From Anisodus tanguticus (Eukaryota > Streptophyta > Magnoliopsida > Solanales > Solanaceae): DNA of 64,000 nucleotides. Where the stretch lies: the NCBI GenBank assembly GCA_034509755.1, contig CM067552.1, positions 25,047,821-25,111,820 on the forward strand. The letters are read 5' to 3'. The notes below the pieces were generated by a model. That model was not told the DNA's origin and did no database searches. It saw nothing but the letters and a program-made list of their open reading frames with translations. The translations under genes and the position numbers were made by a program. This document shows positions 9,901 through 25,600 of this stretch, piece after piece; within the stretch, counting starts at the first letter, position 1, and each line of letters opens with the position of its first letter.

Positions 9901-12900
9901 CTATAAACTTTTTAGAAAAAATCTTAAGAGCCCGTTTGGTTTGAAATCGGGATAGTATTATAATTTCAAATTTAAAATTATGATTATAACCTAAATAACA
10001 TATCCCGACTTTTATATGAGATAAAATATCTAAATTATAATTTTTAATTTCAATACGATTTTAGGTAATGTTTATCCGTAAAAAAACGGTACGGTTGGAT
10101 TTGTATACGTGGTCAAGGGCACGTATGTCTCAAGTGACTTATTTGGCAAAAAGTGTTAGATAATATACAATGCAAATAAGTAATAATAAGACAAAGTTAA
10201 GAGATAATTAGTCGAGCTTGCTATAAGCTTCTTGGCAAAGCTTCCGAGTAGTATATCTGACTAGTATGAAAGCACCAATATTGAGAATAATATTGATAAG
10301 AGTATTGTAATAGCTTTCATATGATTATTTCACAATAGGATAATGTGTCCTATTTATACTCGAGCTCATGGACACATACCACACGATATATGCTCCAACT
10401 AGAGTGAATAAAAGTAACAATTCCAATTGTATATATTATTTATAGGTGATATTATATTTCAAAATTTGGAAAAGTACATAAAATATCAACTTAAAGGAGT
10501 TTTTTTTATAATTTCATGCAAAAGAGAAATGATTTTTTGCCTCAATATATTAGGCACCTATTCATTTTTATGTAAATATTTTTTGAGAAAAAACCCTATT
10601 AGTCAATCATAATTGAACGCCACTATTTTATATTTTGAATATTCATGAAATGACCAGCTCATTTATACTTGTACATTTAAATCAAGAGGATTTGTTATAT
10701 CATTGAAAACTAAAGGAGATATTGTTTTTTCAATCACGAAAAATTAAAGGGCAGGTGGAGTTTTACACTGGAAAGTAAGTTTTTCGGTCTCTGAAAAGTA
10801 TAAAATGTGCTTCTAAAAGATCAATCTATAAACTTTTTAGAAAAAATCTTAAGAGCCCGTTTGGTTTGAAATCGGGATAGTATTATAATTTCAAATTTAA
10901 AATTATGATTATAACCTAAATAACATATCCCGACTTTTATATGAGATAAAATATCTAAATTATAATTTTTAATTTCAATACTGATTTTAGGTAATGTTTA
11001 TCCGTAAAACGGTACGGTTGGATTTGTATACGTGGTCAAGGGCACGTATGTCTCAAGTGACTTATTTGGCAAAAAGTGTTAGATAATATACAATGCAAAT
11101 AAGTAATAATAAGACAAAGTTAAGAGATAATTAGTCGGAGCTTGCTATAAGCTTCTTGGCAAAGCTTCCGAGTAGTATATCTGACTAGTATGAAAGCACC
11201 AATATTGAGAATAATATTGATAAGAGTATTGTAATAGCTTTCATATGATTATTTCACAATAGGATAATGTGTCCTATTTATACTCGAGCTCATGGACACA
11301 TACCACACGATATATGCTCCAACTAGAGTGAATAAAAGTAACAATTCCAATTGTATATATTATTTATAGGTGATATTATATTTCAAAATTTGGAAAAGTA
11401 CATAAAATATCAACTTAAAGGAGTTTTTTTTATAATTTCATGCAAAAGAGAAATGATTTTTTGCCTCAATATATTAGGCACCTATTCATTTTTATGTAAA
11501 TATTTTTTGAGAAAAAACCCTATTAGTCAATCATAATTGAACGCCACTATTTTATATTTTGAATATTCATGAAATGACCAAATTTCATTTATATACTTGT
11601 ACATTTAAATCAAGAGGATTTGTTATATCATTGAAAACTAAAGGAGATATTGTTTTTTCAATCACGAAAAATTAAAGGGCAGGTGGAGTTTTACACTGGA
11701 AAGTAAGTTTTTCAGTCTCGAAAAGTATAAAATGTGCTTCTAAAAGATCAATCTATAAACTTTTTAGAAAAAATCTTAAGAGCCCGTTTGGTTTGAAATC
11801 GGGATAGTATTATAATTTCAAATTTAAAATTATGATTATAACCTAAATAACATATCCCGACTTTTATATGAGATAAAATATCTAAATTATAATTTTTAAT
11901 TTCAATACCGATTTTAGGTAATGTTTATCCGTAAAACGGTACGGTTGGATTTGTATACGTGGTCAAGGGCACGTATGTCTCAAGTGACTTATTTGGCAAA
12001 AAGTGTTAGATAATATACAATGCAAATAAGTAATAATAAGACAAAGTTAAGAGATAATTAGTCCGAGCTTGCTATAAGCTTCTTGGCAAAGCTCCGAGTA
12101 GTATATCTGACTAGTATGAAAGCACCAATATTGAGAATAATATTGATAAGAGTATTGTAATAGCTTTCATATGATTATTTCACAATAGGATAATGTGTCC
12201 TATTTATACTCGAGCTCATGGACACATACCACACGATATATGCTCCAACTAGAGTGAATAAAAGTAACAATTCCAATTGTATATATTATTTATAGGTGAT
12301 ATTATATTTCAAAATTTGGAAAAGTACATAAAATATCAACTTAAAGGAGTTTTTTTTATAATTTCATGCAAAAGAGAAATGATTTTTTGCCTCAATATAT
12401 TAGGCACCTATTCATTTTTATGTAAATATTTTTTGAGAAAAAACCCTATTAGTCAATCATAATTGAACGCCACTATTTTATATTTTGAATATTCATGAAA
12501 TGACCAGCTCATTTATACTTGTACATTTAAATCAAGAGGATTTGTTATATCATTGAAAACTAAAGGAGATATTGTTTTTTCAATCACGAAAAATTAAAGG
12601 GCAGTGGAGTTTTACACTGGAAAGTAAGTTTTTCGGTCTCGAAAAGTATAAAATGTGCTTCTAAAAGATCAATCTATAAACTTTTTAGAAAAAATCTTAA
12701 GAGCCCGTTTGGTTTGAAATCGGGATAGTATTATAATTTCAAATTTAAAATTATGATTATAACCTAAATAACATATCCCGACTTTTATATGAGATAAAAT
12801 ATCTAAATTATAATTTTTAATTTCAATACCGATTTTAGGTAATGTTTATCCGTAAAACGGTACGGTTGGATTTGTATACGTGGTCAAGGGCACGTATGTC

Positions 12901-15900
12901 TCAAGTGACTTATTTGGCAAAAAGTGTTAGATAATATACAATGCAAATAAGTAATAATAAGACAAAGTTAAGAGATAATTAGTCCGAGCTTGCTATAAGC
13001 TTCTTGGCAAAGCTTCCGAGTAGTATATCTGACTAGTATGAAAGCACCAATATTGAGAATAATATTGATAAGAGTATTGTAATAGCTTTCATATGATTAT
13101 TTCACAATAGGATAATGTGTCCTATTTATACTCGAGCTCATGGACACATACCACACGATATATGCTCCAACTAGAGTGAATAAAAGTAACAATTCCAATT
13201 GTATATATTATTTATAGGTGATATTATATTTCAAAATTTGGAAAAGTACATAAAATATCAACTTAAAGGAGTTTTTTTTATAATTTCATGCAAAAGAGAA
13301 ATGATTTTTTGCCTCAATATATTAGGCACCTATTCATTTTTATGTAAATATTTTTTGAGAAAAAACCCTATTAGTCAATCATAATTGAACGCCACTATTT
13401 TATATTTTGAATATTCATGAAATGACCAGCTCATTTATACTTGTACATTTAAATCAAGAGGATTTGTTATATCATTGAAAACTAAAGGAGATATTGTTTT
13501 TTCAATCACGAAAAATTAAAGGGCAGGTGGAGTTTTACACTTTGGAAAGTAAGTTTTTCGGTCTCTCGAAAAGTATAAAATGTGCTTCTAAAAGATCAAT
13601 CTATAAACTTTTTAGAAAAAATCTTAAGAGCCCGTTTGGTTTGAAATCGGGATAGTATTATAATTTCAAATTTAAAATTATGATTATAACCTAAATAACA
13701 TATCCCGACTTTTATATGAGATAAAATATCTAAATTATAATTTTTAATTTCAATACCGATTTTAGGTAATGTTTATCCGTAAAACGGTACGGTTGGATTT
13801 GTATACGTGGTCAAGGGCACGTATGTCTCAAGTGACTTATTTGGCAAAAAGTGTTAGATAATATACAATGCAAATAAGTAATAATAAGACAAAGTTAAGA
13901 GATAATTAGTCCGAGCTTGCTATAAGCTTCTTGGCAAAAGCTTCCGAGTAGTATATCCGACTAGTATGAAAGCACCAATATTGAGAATAATATTGATAAG
14001 AGTATTGTAATAGCTTTCATATGATTATTTCACAATAGGATAATGTGTCCTATTTATACTCGAGCTCATGGACACATACCACACGATATATGCTCCAACT
14101 AGAGTGAATAAAAGTAACAATTCCAATTGTATATATTATTTATAGGTGATATTATATTTCAAAATTTGGAAAAGTACATAAAATATCAACTTAAAGGAGT
14201 TTTTTTTATAATTTCATGCAAAAGAGAAATGATTTTTTGCCTCAATATATTAGGCACCTATTCATTTTTATGTAAATATTTTTTGAGAAAAAACCCTATT
14301 AGTCAATCATAATTGAACGCCACTATTTTATATTTTGAATATTCATGAAATGACCAGCTCATTTATACTTGTACATTTAAATCAAGAGGATTTGTTATAT
14401 CATTGAAAACTAAAGGAGATATTGTTTTTTCAATCACGAAAAATTAAAGGGCAGGTGGAGTTTTACACTTTGGAAAGTAAGTTTTTCAGTCTCGAAAAGT
14501 ATAAAATGTGCTTCTAAAAGATCAATCTATAAACTTTTTAGAAAAAATCTTAAGAGCCCGTTTGGTTTGAAATCGGGATAGTATTATAATTTCAAAATTT
14601 AAAATTATGATTATAACCTAAATAACATATCCCGACTTTTATATGAGATAAAATATATAAATTATAATTTTTAATTTCAATACTGATTTTAGGTAATGTT
14701 TATCCGTAAAACGGTACGGTTGGATTTGTATACGTGGTCAAGGGCACGTATGTCTCAAGTGACTTATTTGGCAAAAAGTGTTAGATAATATACAATGCAA
14801 ATAAGTAATAATAAGACAAAGTTAAGAGATAATTAGTCCGAGCTTGCTATAAGCTTCTTGGCAAAGCTTCCGAGTAGTATATCTGACTAGTATGAAAGCA
14901 CCAATATTGAGAATAATATTGATAAGAGTATTGTAATAGCTTTCATATGATTATTTCACAATAGGATAATGTGTCCTATTTATACTCGAGCTCATGGACA
15001 CATACCACACGATATATGCTCCAACTAGAGTGAATAAAAGTAACAATTCCAATTGTATATATTATTTATAGGTGATATTATATTTCAAAATTTGGAAAAG
15101 TACATAAAATATCAACTTAAAGGAGTTTTTTTTATAATTTCATGCAAAAGAGAAATGATTTTTTGCCTCAATATATTAGGCACCTATTCATTTTTATGTA
15201 AATATTTTTTGAGAAAAAACCCTATTAGTCAATCATAATTGAACGCCACTATTTTATATTTTGAATATTCATGAAATGACCAGCTCATTTATACTTGTAC
15301 ATTTAAATCAAGAGGATTTGTTATATCATTGAAAACTAAAGGAGATATTGTTTTTTCAATCACGAAAAATTAAAGGGCAGTGGAGTTTTACACTTTGGAA
15401 AGTAAGTTTTTCGGTCTCGAAAAGTATAAAATGTGCTTCTAAAAGATCAATCTATAAACTTTTTAGAAAAAATCTTAAGAGCCCGTTTGGTTTGAAATCG
15501 GGATAGTATTATAATTTCAAATTTAAAATTATGATTATAACCTAAATAACATATCCCGACTTTTATATGAGATAAAATATCTAAATTATAATTTTTAATT
15601 TCAATACCGATTTTAGGTAATGTTTATCCGTAAAACGGTACGGTTGGATTTGTATACGTGGTCAAGGGCACGTATGTCTCAAGTGACTTATTTGGCAAAA
15701 AGTGTTAGATAATATACAATGCAAATAAGTAATAATAAGACAAAGTTAAGAGATAATTAGTCTGAGCTTGCTATAAGCTTCTTGGCAAAGCTTCCGAGTA
15801 GTATATCTGACTAGTATGAAAGCACCAATATTGAGAATAATATTGATAAGAGTATTGTAATAGCTTTCATATGATTATTTCACAATAGGATAATGTGTCC

Positions 15901-18900
15901 TATTTATACTCGAGCTCATGGACACATACCACACGATATATGCTCCAACTAGAGTGAATAAAAGTAACAATTCCAATTGTATATATTATTTATAGGTGAT
16001 ATTATATTTCAAAATTTGGAAAAGTACATAAAATATCAACTTAAAGGAGTTTTTTTATAATTTCATGCAAAAGAGAAATGATTTTTTGCCTCAATATATT
16101 AGGCACCTATTCATTTTTATGTAAATATTTTTTGAGAAAAAACCCTATTAGTCAATCATAATTGAACGCCACTATTTTATATTTTGAATATTCATGAAAT
16201 GACCAGCTCATTTATACTTGTACATTTAAATCAAGAGGATTTGTTATATCATTGAAAACTAAAGGAGATATTGTTTTTTCAATCACGAAAAATTAAAGGG
16301 CAGGTGGAGTTTTACACTGAAAGTAAGTTTTTCAGTCTCGAAAAGTATAAAATGTGCTTCTAAAAGATCAATCTATAAACTTTTTAGAAAAAATCTTAAG
16401 AGCCCGTTTGGTTTGAAATCGGGATAGTATTATAATTTCAAATTTAAAATTATGATTATAACCTAAATAACATATCCCGACTTTTATATGAGATAAAATA
16501 TCTAAATTATAATTTTTAATTTCAATACCGATTTTAGGTAATGTTTATCCGTAAAACGGTACGGTTGGATTTGTATACGTGGTCAAGGGCACGTATGTCT
16601 CAAGTGACTTATTTGGCAAAAAGTGTTAGATAATATACAATGCAAATAAGTAATAATAAGACAAAGTTAAGAGATAATTAGTCGAGCTTGCTATAAGCTT
16701 CTTGGCAAAGCTTCCGAGTAGTATATCTGACTAGTATGAAAGCACCAATATTGAGAATAATATTGATAAGAGTATTGTAATAGCTTTCATATGATTATTT
16801 CACAATAGGATAATGTGTCCTATTTATACTCGAGCTCATGGACACATACCACACGATATATGCTCCAACTAGAGTGAATAAAAGTAACAATTCCAATTGT
16901 ATATATTATTTATAGGTGATATTATATTTCAAAATTTGGAAAAGTACATAAAATATCAACTTAAAGGAGTTTTTTTTATAATTTCATGCAAAAGAGAAAT
17001 GATTTTTTGCCTCAATATATTAGGCACCTATTCATTTTTATGTAAATATTTTTTGAGAAAAAACCCTATTAGTCAATCATAATTGAACGCCACTATTTTA
17101 TATTTTGAATATTCATGAAATGACCAGCTCATTTATACTTGTACATTTAAATCAAGAGGATTTGTTATATCATTGAAAACTAAAGGAGATATTGTTTTTT
17201 CAATCACGAAAAATTAAAGGGCAGTGGAGTTTTACACTGGAAAGTAAGTTTTTCAGTCTATGAAAAGTATAAAATGTGCTTCTAAAAGATCAATCTATAA
17301 ACTTTTTAGAAAAAATCTTAAGAGCCCGTTTGGTTTGAAATCGGGATAGTATTATAATTTCAAATTTAAAATTATGATTATAACCTAAATAACATATCCC
17401 GACTTTTATATGAGATAAAATATCTAAATTATAATTTTTAATTTCAATACTGATTTTAGGTAATGTTTATCCGTAAAACGGTACGGTTGGATTTGTATAC
17501 GTGGTCAAGGGCACGTATGTCTCAAGTGACTTATTTGGCAAAAAGTGTTAGATAATATACAATGCAAATAAGTAATAATAAGACAAAGTTAAGAGATAAT
17601 TAGTCCGAGCTTGCTATAAGCTTCTTGGCAAAGCTTCCGAGTAGTATATCTGACTAGTATGAAAGCACCAATATTGAGAATAATATTGATAAGAGTATTG
17701 TAATAGCTTTCATATGATTATTTCACAATAGGATAATGTGTCCTATTTATACTCGAGCTCATGGACACATACCACACGATATATGCTCCAACTAGAGTGA
17801 ATAAAAGTAACAATTCCAATTGTATATATTATTTATAGGTGATATTATATTTCAAAATTTGGAAAAGTACATAAAATATCAACTTAAAGGAGTTTTTTTT
17901 ATAATTTCATGCAAAAGAGAAATGATTTTTTGCCTCAATATATTAGGCACCTATTCATTTTTATGTAAATATTTTTTGAGAAAAAACCCTATTAGTCAAT
18001 CATAATTGAACGCCACTATTTTATATTTTGAATATTCATGAAATGACCAGCTCATTTATACTTGTACATTTAAATCAAGAGGATTTGTTATATCATTGAA
18101 AACTAAAGGAGATATTGTTTTTTCAATCACGAAAAATTAAAGGGCAGGTGGAGTTTTACACTTTGGAAAGTAAGTTTTTCACTCGAAAAGTATAAAATGT
18201 GCTTCTAAAAGATCAATCTATAAACTTTTTAGAAAAAATCTTAAGAGCCCGTTTGGTTTGAAATCGGGATAGTATTATAATTTCAAATTTAAAATTATGA
18301 TTATAACCTAAATAACATATCCCGACTTTTATATGAGATAAAATATCTAAATTATAATTTTTAATTTCAATACCGATTTTAGGTAATGTTTATCCGTAAA
18401 ACGGTACGGTTGGATTTGTATACGTGGTCAAGGGCACGTATGTCTCAAGTGACTTATTTGGCAAAAAGTGTTAGATAATATACAATGCAAATAAGTAATA
18501 ATAAGACAAAGTTAAGAGATAATTAGTCCGAGCTTGCTATAAGCTTCTTGGCAAAGCTTCCGAGTAGTATATCCGACTAGTATGAAAAGCACCATATTGA
18601 GAATAATATTGATAAGAGTATTGTAATAGCTTTCATATGATTATTTCACAATAGGATAATGTGTCCTATTTATACTCGAGCTCATGGACACATACCACAC
18701 GATATATGCTCCAACTAGAGTGAATAAAAGTAACAATTCCAATTGTATATATTATTTATAGGTGATATTATATTTCAAAATTTGGAAAAGTACATAAAAT
18801 ATCAACTTAAAGGAGTTTTTTTTATAATTTCATGCAAAAGAGAAATGATTTTTTGCCTCAATATATTAGGCACCTATTCATTTTTATGTAAATATTTTTT

Positions 18901-19631
18901 GAGAAAAAACCCTATTAGTCAATCATAATTGAACGCCACTATTTTATATTTTGAATATTCATGAAATGACCAGCTCATTTATACTTGTACATTTAAATCA
19001 AGAGGATTTGTTATATCATTGAAAACTAAAGGAGATATTGTTTTTTCAATCACGAAAAATTAAAGGGCAGGTGTAGTTTTACACTTTGGAAAGTAAGTTT
19101 TTCAGTCTCTGAAAAGTATAAAATGTGCTTCTAAAAGATCAATCTATAAACTTTTTAGAAAAAATCTTAAGAGCCCGTTTGGTTTGAAATCGGGATAGTA
19201 TTATAATTTCAAATTTAAAATTATGATTATAACCTAAATAACATATCCCGACTTTTATATGAGATAAAATATCTAAATTATAATTTTTAATTTCAATACT
19301 GATTTTAGGTAATGTTTATCCGTAAAACGGTACGGTTGGATTTGTATACGTGGTCAAGGGCACGTATGTCTCAAGTGACTTATTTGGCAAAAAGTGTTAG
19401 ATAATATACAATGCAAATAAGTAATAATAAGACAAAGTTAAGAGATAATTAGTCTGAGCTTGCTATAAGCTTCTTGGCAAAGCTTCCGAGTAGTATATCC
19501 GACTAGTATGAAAGCACCAATATTGAGAATAATATTGATAAGAGTATTGTAATAGCTTTCATATGATTATTTCACAATAGGATAATGTGTCCTATTTATA
19601 CTCGAGCTCATGGACACATACCACACGATAT

Positions 19632-22600
19632 ATGCTCCAACTAGAGTGAATAAAAGTAACAATTCCAATTGTATATATTATTTATAGGTGATATTATATT
19701 TCAAAATTTGGAAAAGTACATAAAATATCAACTTAAAGGAGTTTTTTTTATAATTTCATGCAAAAGAGAAATGATTTTTTGCCTCAATATATTAGGCACC
19801 TATTCATTTTTATGTAAATATTTTTTGAGAAAAAACCCTATTAGTCAATCATAATTGAACGCCACTATTTTATATTTTGAATATTCATGAAATGACCAGC
19901 TCATTTATACTTGTACATTTAAATCAAGAGGATTTGTTATATCATTGAAAACTAAAGGAGATATTGTTTTTTCAATCACGAAAAATTAAAGGGCAGGTGG
20001 AGTTTTACACTGGAAAGTAAGTTTTTCAGTCTCTGAAAAGTATAAAATGTGCTTCTAAAAGATCAATCTATAAACTTTTTAGAAAAAATCTTAAGAGCCC
20101 GTTTGGTTTGAAATCGGGATAGTATTATAATTTCAAATTTAAAATTATGATTATAACCTAAATAACATATCCCGACTTTTATATGAGATAAAATATCTAA
20201 ATTATAATTTTTAATTTCAATACTGATTTTAGGTAATGTTTATCCGTAAAACGGTACGGTTGGATTTGTATACGTGGTCAAGGGCACGTAGGTCTCAAGT
20301 GACTTATTTGGCAAAAAGTGTTAGATAATATACAATGCAAATAAGTAATAATAAGACAAAGTTAAGAGATAATTAGTCTGAGCTTGCTATAAGCTTCTTG
20401 GCAAAGCTTCCGAGTAGTATATCTGACTAGTATGAAAGCACCAATATTGAGAATAATATTGATAAGAGTATTGTAATAGCTTTCATATGATTATTTCACA
20501 ATAGGATAATGTGTCCTATTTATACTCGAGCTCATGGACACATACCACACGATATATGCTCCAACTAGAGTGAATAAAAGTAACAATTCCAATTGTATAT
20601 ATTATTTATAGGTGATATTATATTTCAAAATTTGGAAAAGTACATAAAATATCAACTTAAAGGAGTTTTTTTTATAATTTCATGCAAAAGAGAAATGATT
20701 TTTTGCCTCAATATATTAGGCACCTATTCATTTTTATGTAAATATTTTTTGAGAAAAAACCCTATTAGTCAATCATAATTGAACGCCACTATTTTATATT
20801 TTGAATATTCATGAAATGACCAGCTCATTTATACTTGTACATTTAAATCAAGAGGATTTGTTATATCATTGAAAACTAAAGGAGATATTGTTTTTTCAAT
20901 CACGAAAAATTAAAGGGCAGGTGTAGTTTTACACCGGAAAGTAAGTTTTTCAGTCTCTCGAAAAGTATAAAATGTGCTTCTAAAAGATCAATCTATAAAC
21001 TTTTTAGAAAAAATCTTAAGAGCCCGTTTGGTTTGAAATCGGGATAGTATTATAATTTCAAATTTAAAATTATGATTATAACCTAAATAACATATCCCGA
21101 CTTTTATATGAGATAAAATATCTAAATTATAATTTTTAATTTCAATACCGATTTTAGGTAATGTTTATCCGTAAAACGGTACGGTTGGATTTGTATACGT
21201 GGTCAAGGGCACGTAGGTCTCAAGTGACTTATTTGGCAAAAAGTGTTAGATAATATACAATGCAAATAAGTAATAATAAGACAAAGTTAAGAGATAATTA
21301 GTCTGAGCTTGCTATAAGCTTCTTGGCAAAGCTTCCGAGTAGTATATCTGACTAGTATGAAAGCACCAATATTGAGAATAATATTGATAAGAGTATTGTA
21401 ATAGCTTTCATATGATTATTTCACAATAGGATAATGTGTCCTATTTATACTCGAGCTCATGGACACATACCACACGATATATGCTCCAACTAGAGTGAAT
21501 AAAAGTAACAATTCCAATTGTATATATTATTTATAGGTGATATTATATTTCAAAATTTGGAAAAGTACATAAAATATCAACTTAAAGGAGTTTTTTTATA
21601 ATTTCATGCAAAAGAGAAATGATTTTTTGCCTCAATATATTAGGCACCTATTCATTTTTATGTAAATATTTTTTGAGAAAAAACCCTATTAGTCAATCAT
21701 AATTGAACGCCACTATTTTATATTTTGAATATTCATGAAATGACCAGCTCATTTATACTTGTACATTTAAATCAAGAGGATTTGTTATATCATTGAAAAC
21801 TAAAGGAGATATTGTTTTTTCAATCACGAAAAATTAAAGGGCAGGTGGAGTTTTACACTGGAAAGTAAGTTTTTCAGTCTCTGAAAAGTATAAAATGTGC
21901 TTCTAAAAGATCAATCTATAAACTTTTTAGAAAAAATCTTAAGAGCCCGTTTGGTTTGAAATCGGGATAGTATTATAATTTCAAATTTAAAATTATGATT
22001 ATAACCTAAATAACATATCCCGACTTTTATATGAGATAAAATATCTAAATTATAATTTTTAATTTCAATACCGATTTTAGGTAATGTTTATCCGTAAAAA
22101 ACGGTACGGTTGGATTTGTATACGTGGTCAAGGGCACGTAGGTCTCAAGTGACTTATTTGGCAAAAAGTGTTAGATAATATACAATGCAAATAAGTAATA
22201 ATAAGACAAAGTTAAGAGATAATTAGTCTGAGCTTGCTATAAGCTTCTTGGCAAAGCTTCCGAGTAGTATATCTGACTAGTATGAAAGCACCAATATTGA
22301 GAATAATATTGATAAGAGTATTGTAATAGCTTTCATATGATTATTTCACAATAGGATAATGTGTCCTATTTATACTCGAGCTCATGGACACATACCACAC
22401 GATATATGCTCCAACTAGAGTGAATAAAAGTAACAATTCCAATTGTATATATTATTTATAGGTGATATTATATTTCAAAATTTGGAAAAGTACATAAAAT
22501 ATCAACTTAAAGGAGTTTTTTTTATAATTTCATGCAAAAGAGAAATGATTTTTTGCCTCAATATATTAGGCACCTATTCATTTTTATGTAAATATTTTTT

Positions 22601-25600
22601 TGAGAAAAAACCCTATTAGTCAATCATAATTGAACGCCACTATTTTATATTTTGAATATTCATGAAATGACCAGCTCATTTATACTTGTACATTTAAATC
22701 AAGAGGATTTGTTATATCATTGAAAACTAAAGGAGATATTGTTTTTTCAATCACGAAAAATTAAAGGGCAGGTGGAGTTTTACACTGGAAAGTAAGTTTT
22801 TCACTCTCGAGTATAAAATGTGCTTCTAAAAGATCAATCTATAAACTTTTTAGAAAAAATCTTAAGAGCCCGTTTGGTTTGAAATCGGGATAGTATTATA
22901 ATTTCAAATTTAAAATTATGATTATAACCTAAATAACATATCCCGACTTTTATATGAGATAAAATATCTAAATTATAATTTTTAATTTCAATACCGATTT
23001 TAGGTAATGTTTATCCGTAAAACGGTACGGTTGGATTTGTATACGTGGTCAAGGGCACGTAGGTCTCAAGTGACTTATTTGGCAAAAAGTGTTAGATAAT
23101 ATACAATGCAAATAAGTAATAATAAGACAAAGTTAAGAGATAATTAGTCTGAGCTTGCTATAAGCTTCTTGGCAAAGCTTCCGAGTAGTATATCTGACTA
23201 GTATGAAAGCACCAATATTGAGAATAATATTGATAAGAGTATTGTAATAGCTTTCATATGATTATTTCACAATAGGATAATGTGTCCTATTTATACTCGA
23301 GCTCATGGACACATACCACACGATATATGCTCCAACTAGAGTGAATAAAAGTAACAATTCCAATTGTATATATTATTTATAGGTGATATTATATTTCAAA
23401 ATTTGGAAAAGTACATAAAATATCAACTTAAAGGAGTTTTTTTTATAATTTCATGCAAAAGAGAAATGATTTTTTGCCTCAATATATTAGGCACCTATTC
23501 ATTTTTATGTAAATATTTTTTGAGAAAAAACCCTATTAGTCAATCATAATTGAACGCCACTATTTTATATTTTGAATATTCATGAAATCCAGCAGCTTTA
23601 TTTATACTTGTACATTTAAATCAAGAGGATTTGTTATATCATTGAAAACTAAAGGAGATATTGTTTTTTCAATCACGAAAAATTAAAGGGCATGTGGAGT
23701 TTTACACTGAAAGTAAGTTTTTCAGTCTCTTGAAAAGTATAAAATGTGCTTCTAAAAGATCAATCTATAAACTTTTTAGAAAAAATCTTAAGAGCCCGTT
23801 TGGTTTGAAATCGGGATAGTATTATAATTTCAAATTTAAAATTATGATTATAACCTAAATAACATATCCCGACTTTTATATGAGATAAAATATCTAAATT
23901 ATAATTTTTAATTTCAATACTGATTTTAGGTAATGTTTATCCGTAAAACGGTACGGTTGGATTTGTATACGTGGTCAAGGGCACGTAGGTCTCAAGTGAC
24001 TTATTTGGCAAAAAGTGTTAGATAATATACAATGCAAATAAGTAATAATAAGACAAAGTTAAGAGATAATTAGTCTGAGCTTGCTATAAGCTTTGGCAAA
24101 GCTTCCGAGTAGTATATCTGACTAGTATGAAAGCACCAATATTGAGAATAATATTGATAAGAGTATTGTAATAGCTTTCATATGATTATTTCACAATAGG
24201 ATAATGTGTCCTATTTATACTCGAGCTCATGGACACATACCACACGATATATGCTCCAACTAGAGTGAATAAAAGTAACAATTCCAATTGTATATATTAT
24301 TTATAGGTGATATTATATTTCAAAATTTGGAAAAGTACATAAAATATCAACTTAAAGGAGTTTTTTTTATAATTTCATGCAAAAGAGAAATGATTTTTTG
24401 CCTCAATATATTAGGCACCTATTCATTTTTATGTAAATATTTTTTGAGAAAAAACCCTATTAGTCAATCATAATTGAACGCCACTATTTTATATTTTGAA
24501 TATTCATGAAATGACCAGCTCATTTATACTTGTACATTTAAATCAAGAGGATTTGTTATATCATTGAAAACTAAAGGAGATATTGTTTTTTCAATCACGA
24601 AAAATTAAAGGGCAGTGGAGTTTTACACTCGGAAAGTAAGTTTTTCAGTCTCGAAAAGTATAAAATGTGCTTCTAAAAGATCAATCTATAAACTTTTTAG
24701 AAAAAATCTTAAGAGCCCGTTTGGTTTGAAATCGGGATAGTATTATAATTTCAAATTTAAAATTATGATTATAACCTAAATAACATATCCCGACTTTTAT
24801 ATGAGATAAAATATCTAAATTATAATTTTTAATTTCAATACCGATTTTAGGTAATGTTTATCCGTAAAACGGTACGGTTGGATTTGTATACGTGGTCAAG
24901 GGCACGTAGGTCTCAAGTGACTTATTTGGCAAAAAGTGTTAGATAATATACAATGCAAATAAGTAATAATAAGACAAAGTTAAGAGATAATTAGTCTGAG
25001 CTTGCTATAAGCTTCTTGGCAAAGCTTCCGAGTAGTATATCTGACTAGTATGAAAGCACCAATATTGAGAATAATATTGATAAGAGTATTGTAATAGCTT
25101 TCATATGATTATTTCACAATAGGATAATGTGTCCTATTTATACTCGAGCTCATGGACACATACCACACGATATATGCTCCAACTAGAGTGAATAAAAGTA
25201 ACAATTCCAATTGTATATATTATTTATAGGTGATATTATATTTCAAAATTTGGAAAAGTACATAAAATATCAACTTAAAGGAGTTTTTTTTATAATTTCA
25301 TGCAAAAGAGAAATGATTTTTTGCCTCAATATATTAGGCACCTATTCATTTTTATGTAAATATTTTTTGAGAAAAAACCCTATTAGTCAATCATAATTGA
25401 ACGCCACTATTTTATATTTTGAATATTCATGAAATGACCAGCTCATTTATACTTGTACATTTAAATCAAGAGGATTTGTTATATCATTGAAAACTAAAGG
25501 AGATATTGTTTTTTCAATCACGAAAAATTAAAGGGCAGGTGGAGTTTTACACTGGAAAGTAAGTTTTTCAGGTCTCGAAAAGTATAAAATGTGCTTCTAA

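Larger units (their letters stand above)
1155..19631 (+). repeat. Array block 1 (units 1-20): GTATGTCTC subtype
   Basis: At the diagnostic site about 660 bases into each monomer, units 1, 2 and 4-20 read ACGTATGTCTC, while unit 3 reads ACGTAGGTCTC. The last T copy is at 19367 and the next copy (20291) is G. At the second diagnostic site, near the monomer end, all units in this block read CATGGACAC except unit 2 (CATGGATAC, about 2979). Most of the grosser private changes also fall here: a TA deletion in unit 4 near 4081, a changed TATATT tract in unit 9 near 8581, and a rewritten segment in unit 12 near 11579. Confidence 0.85.
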
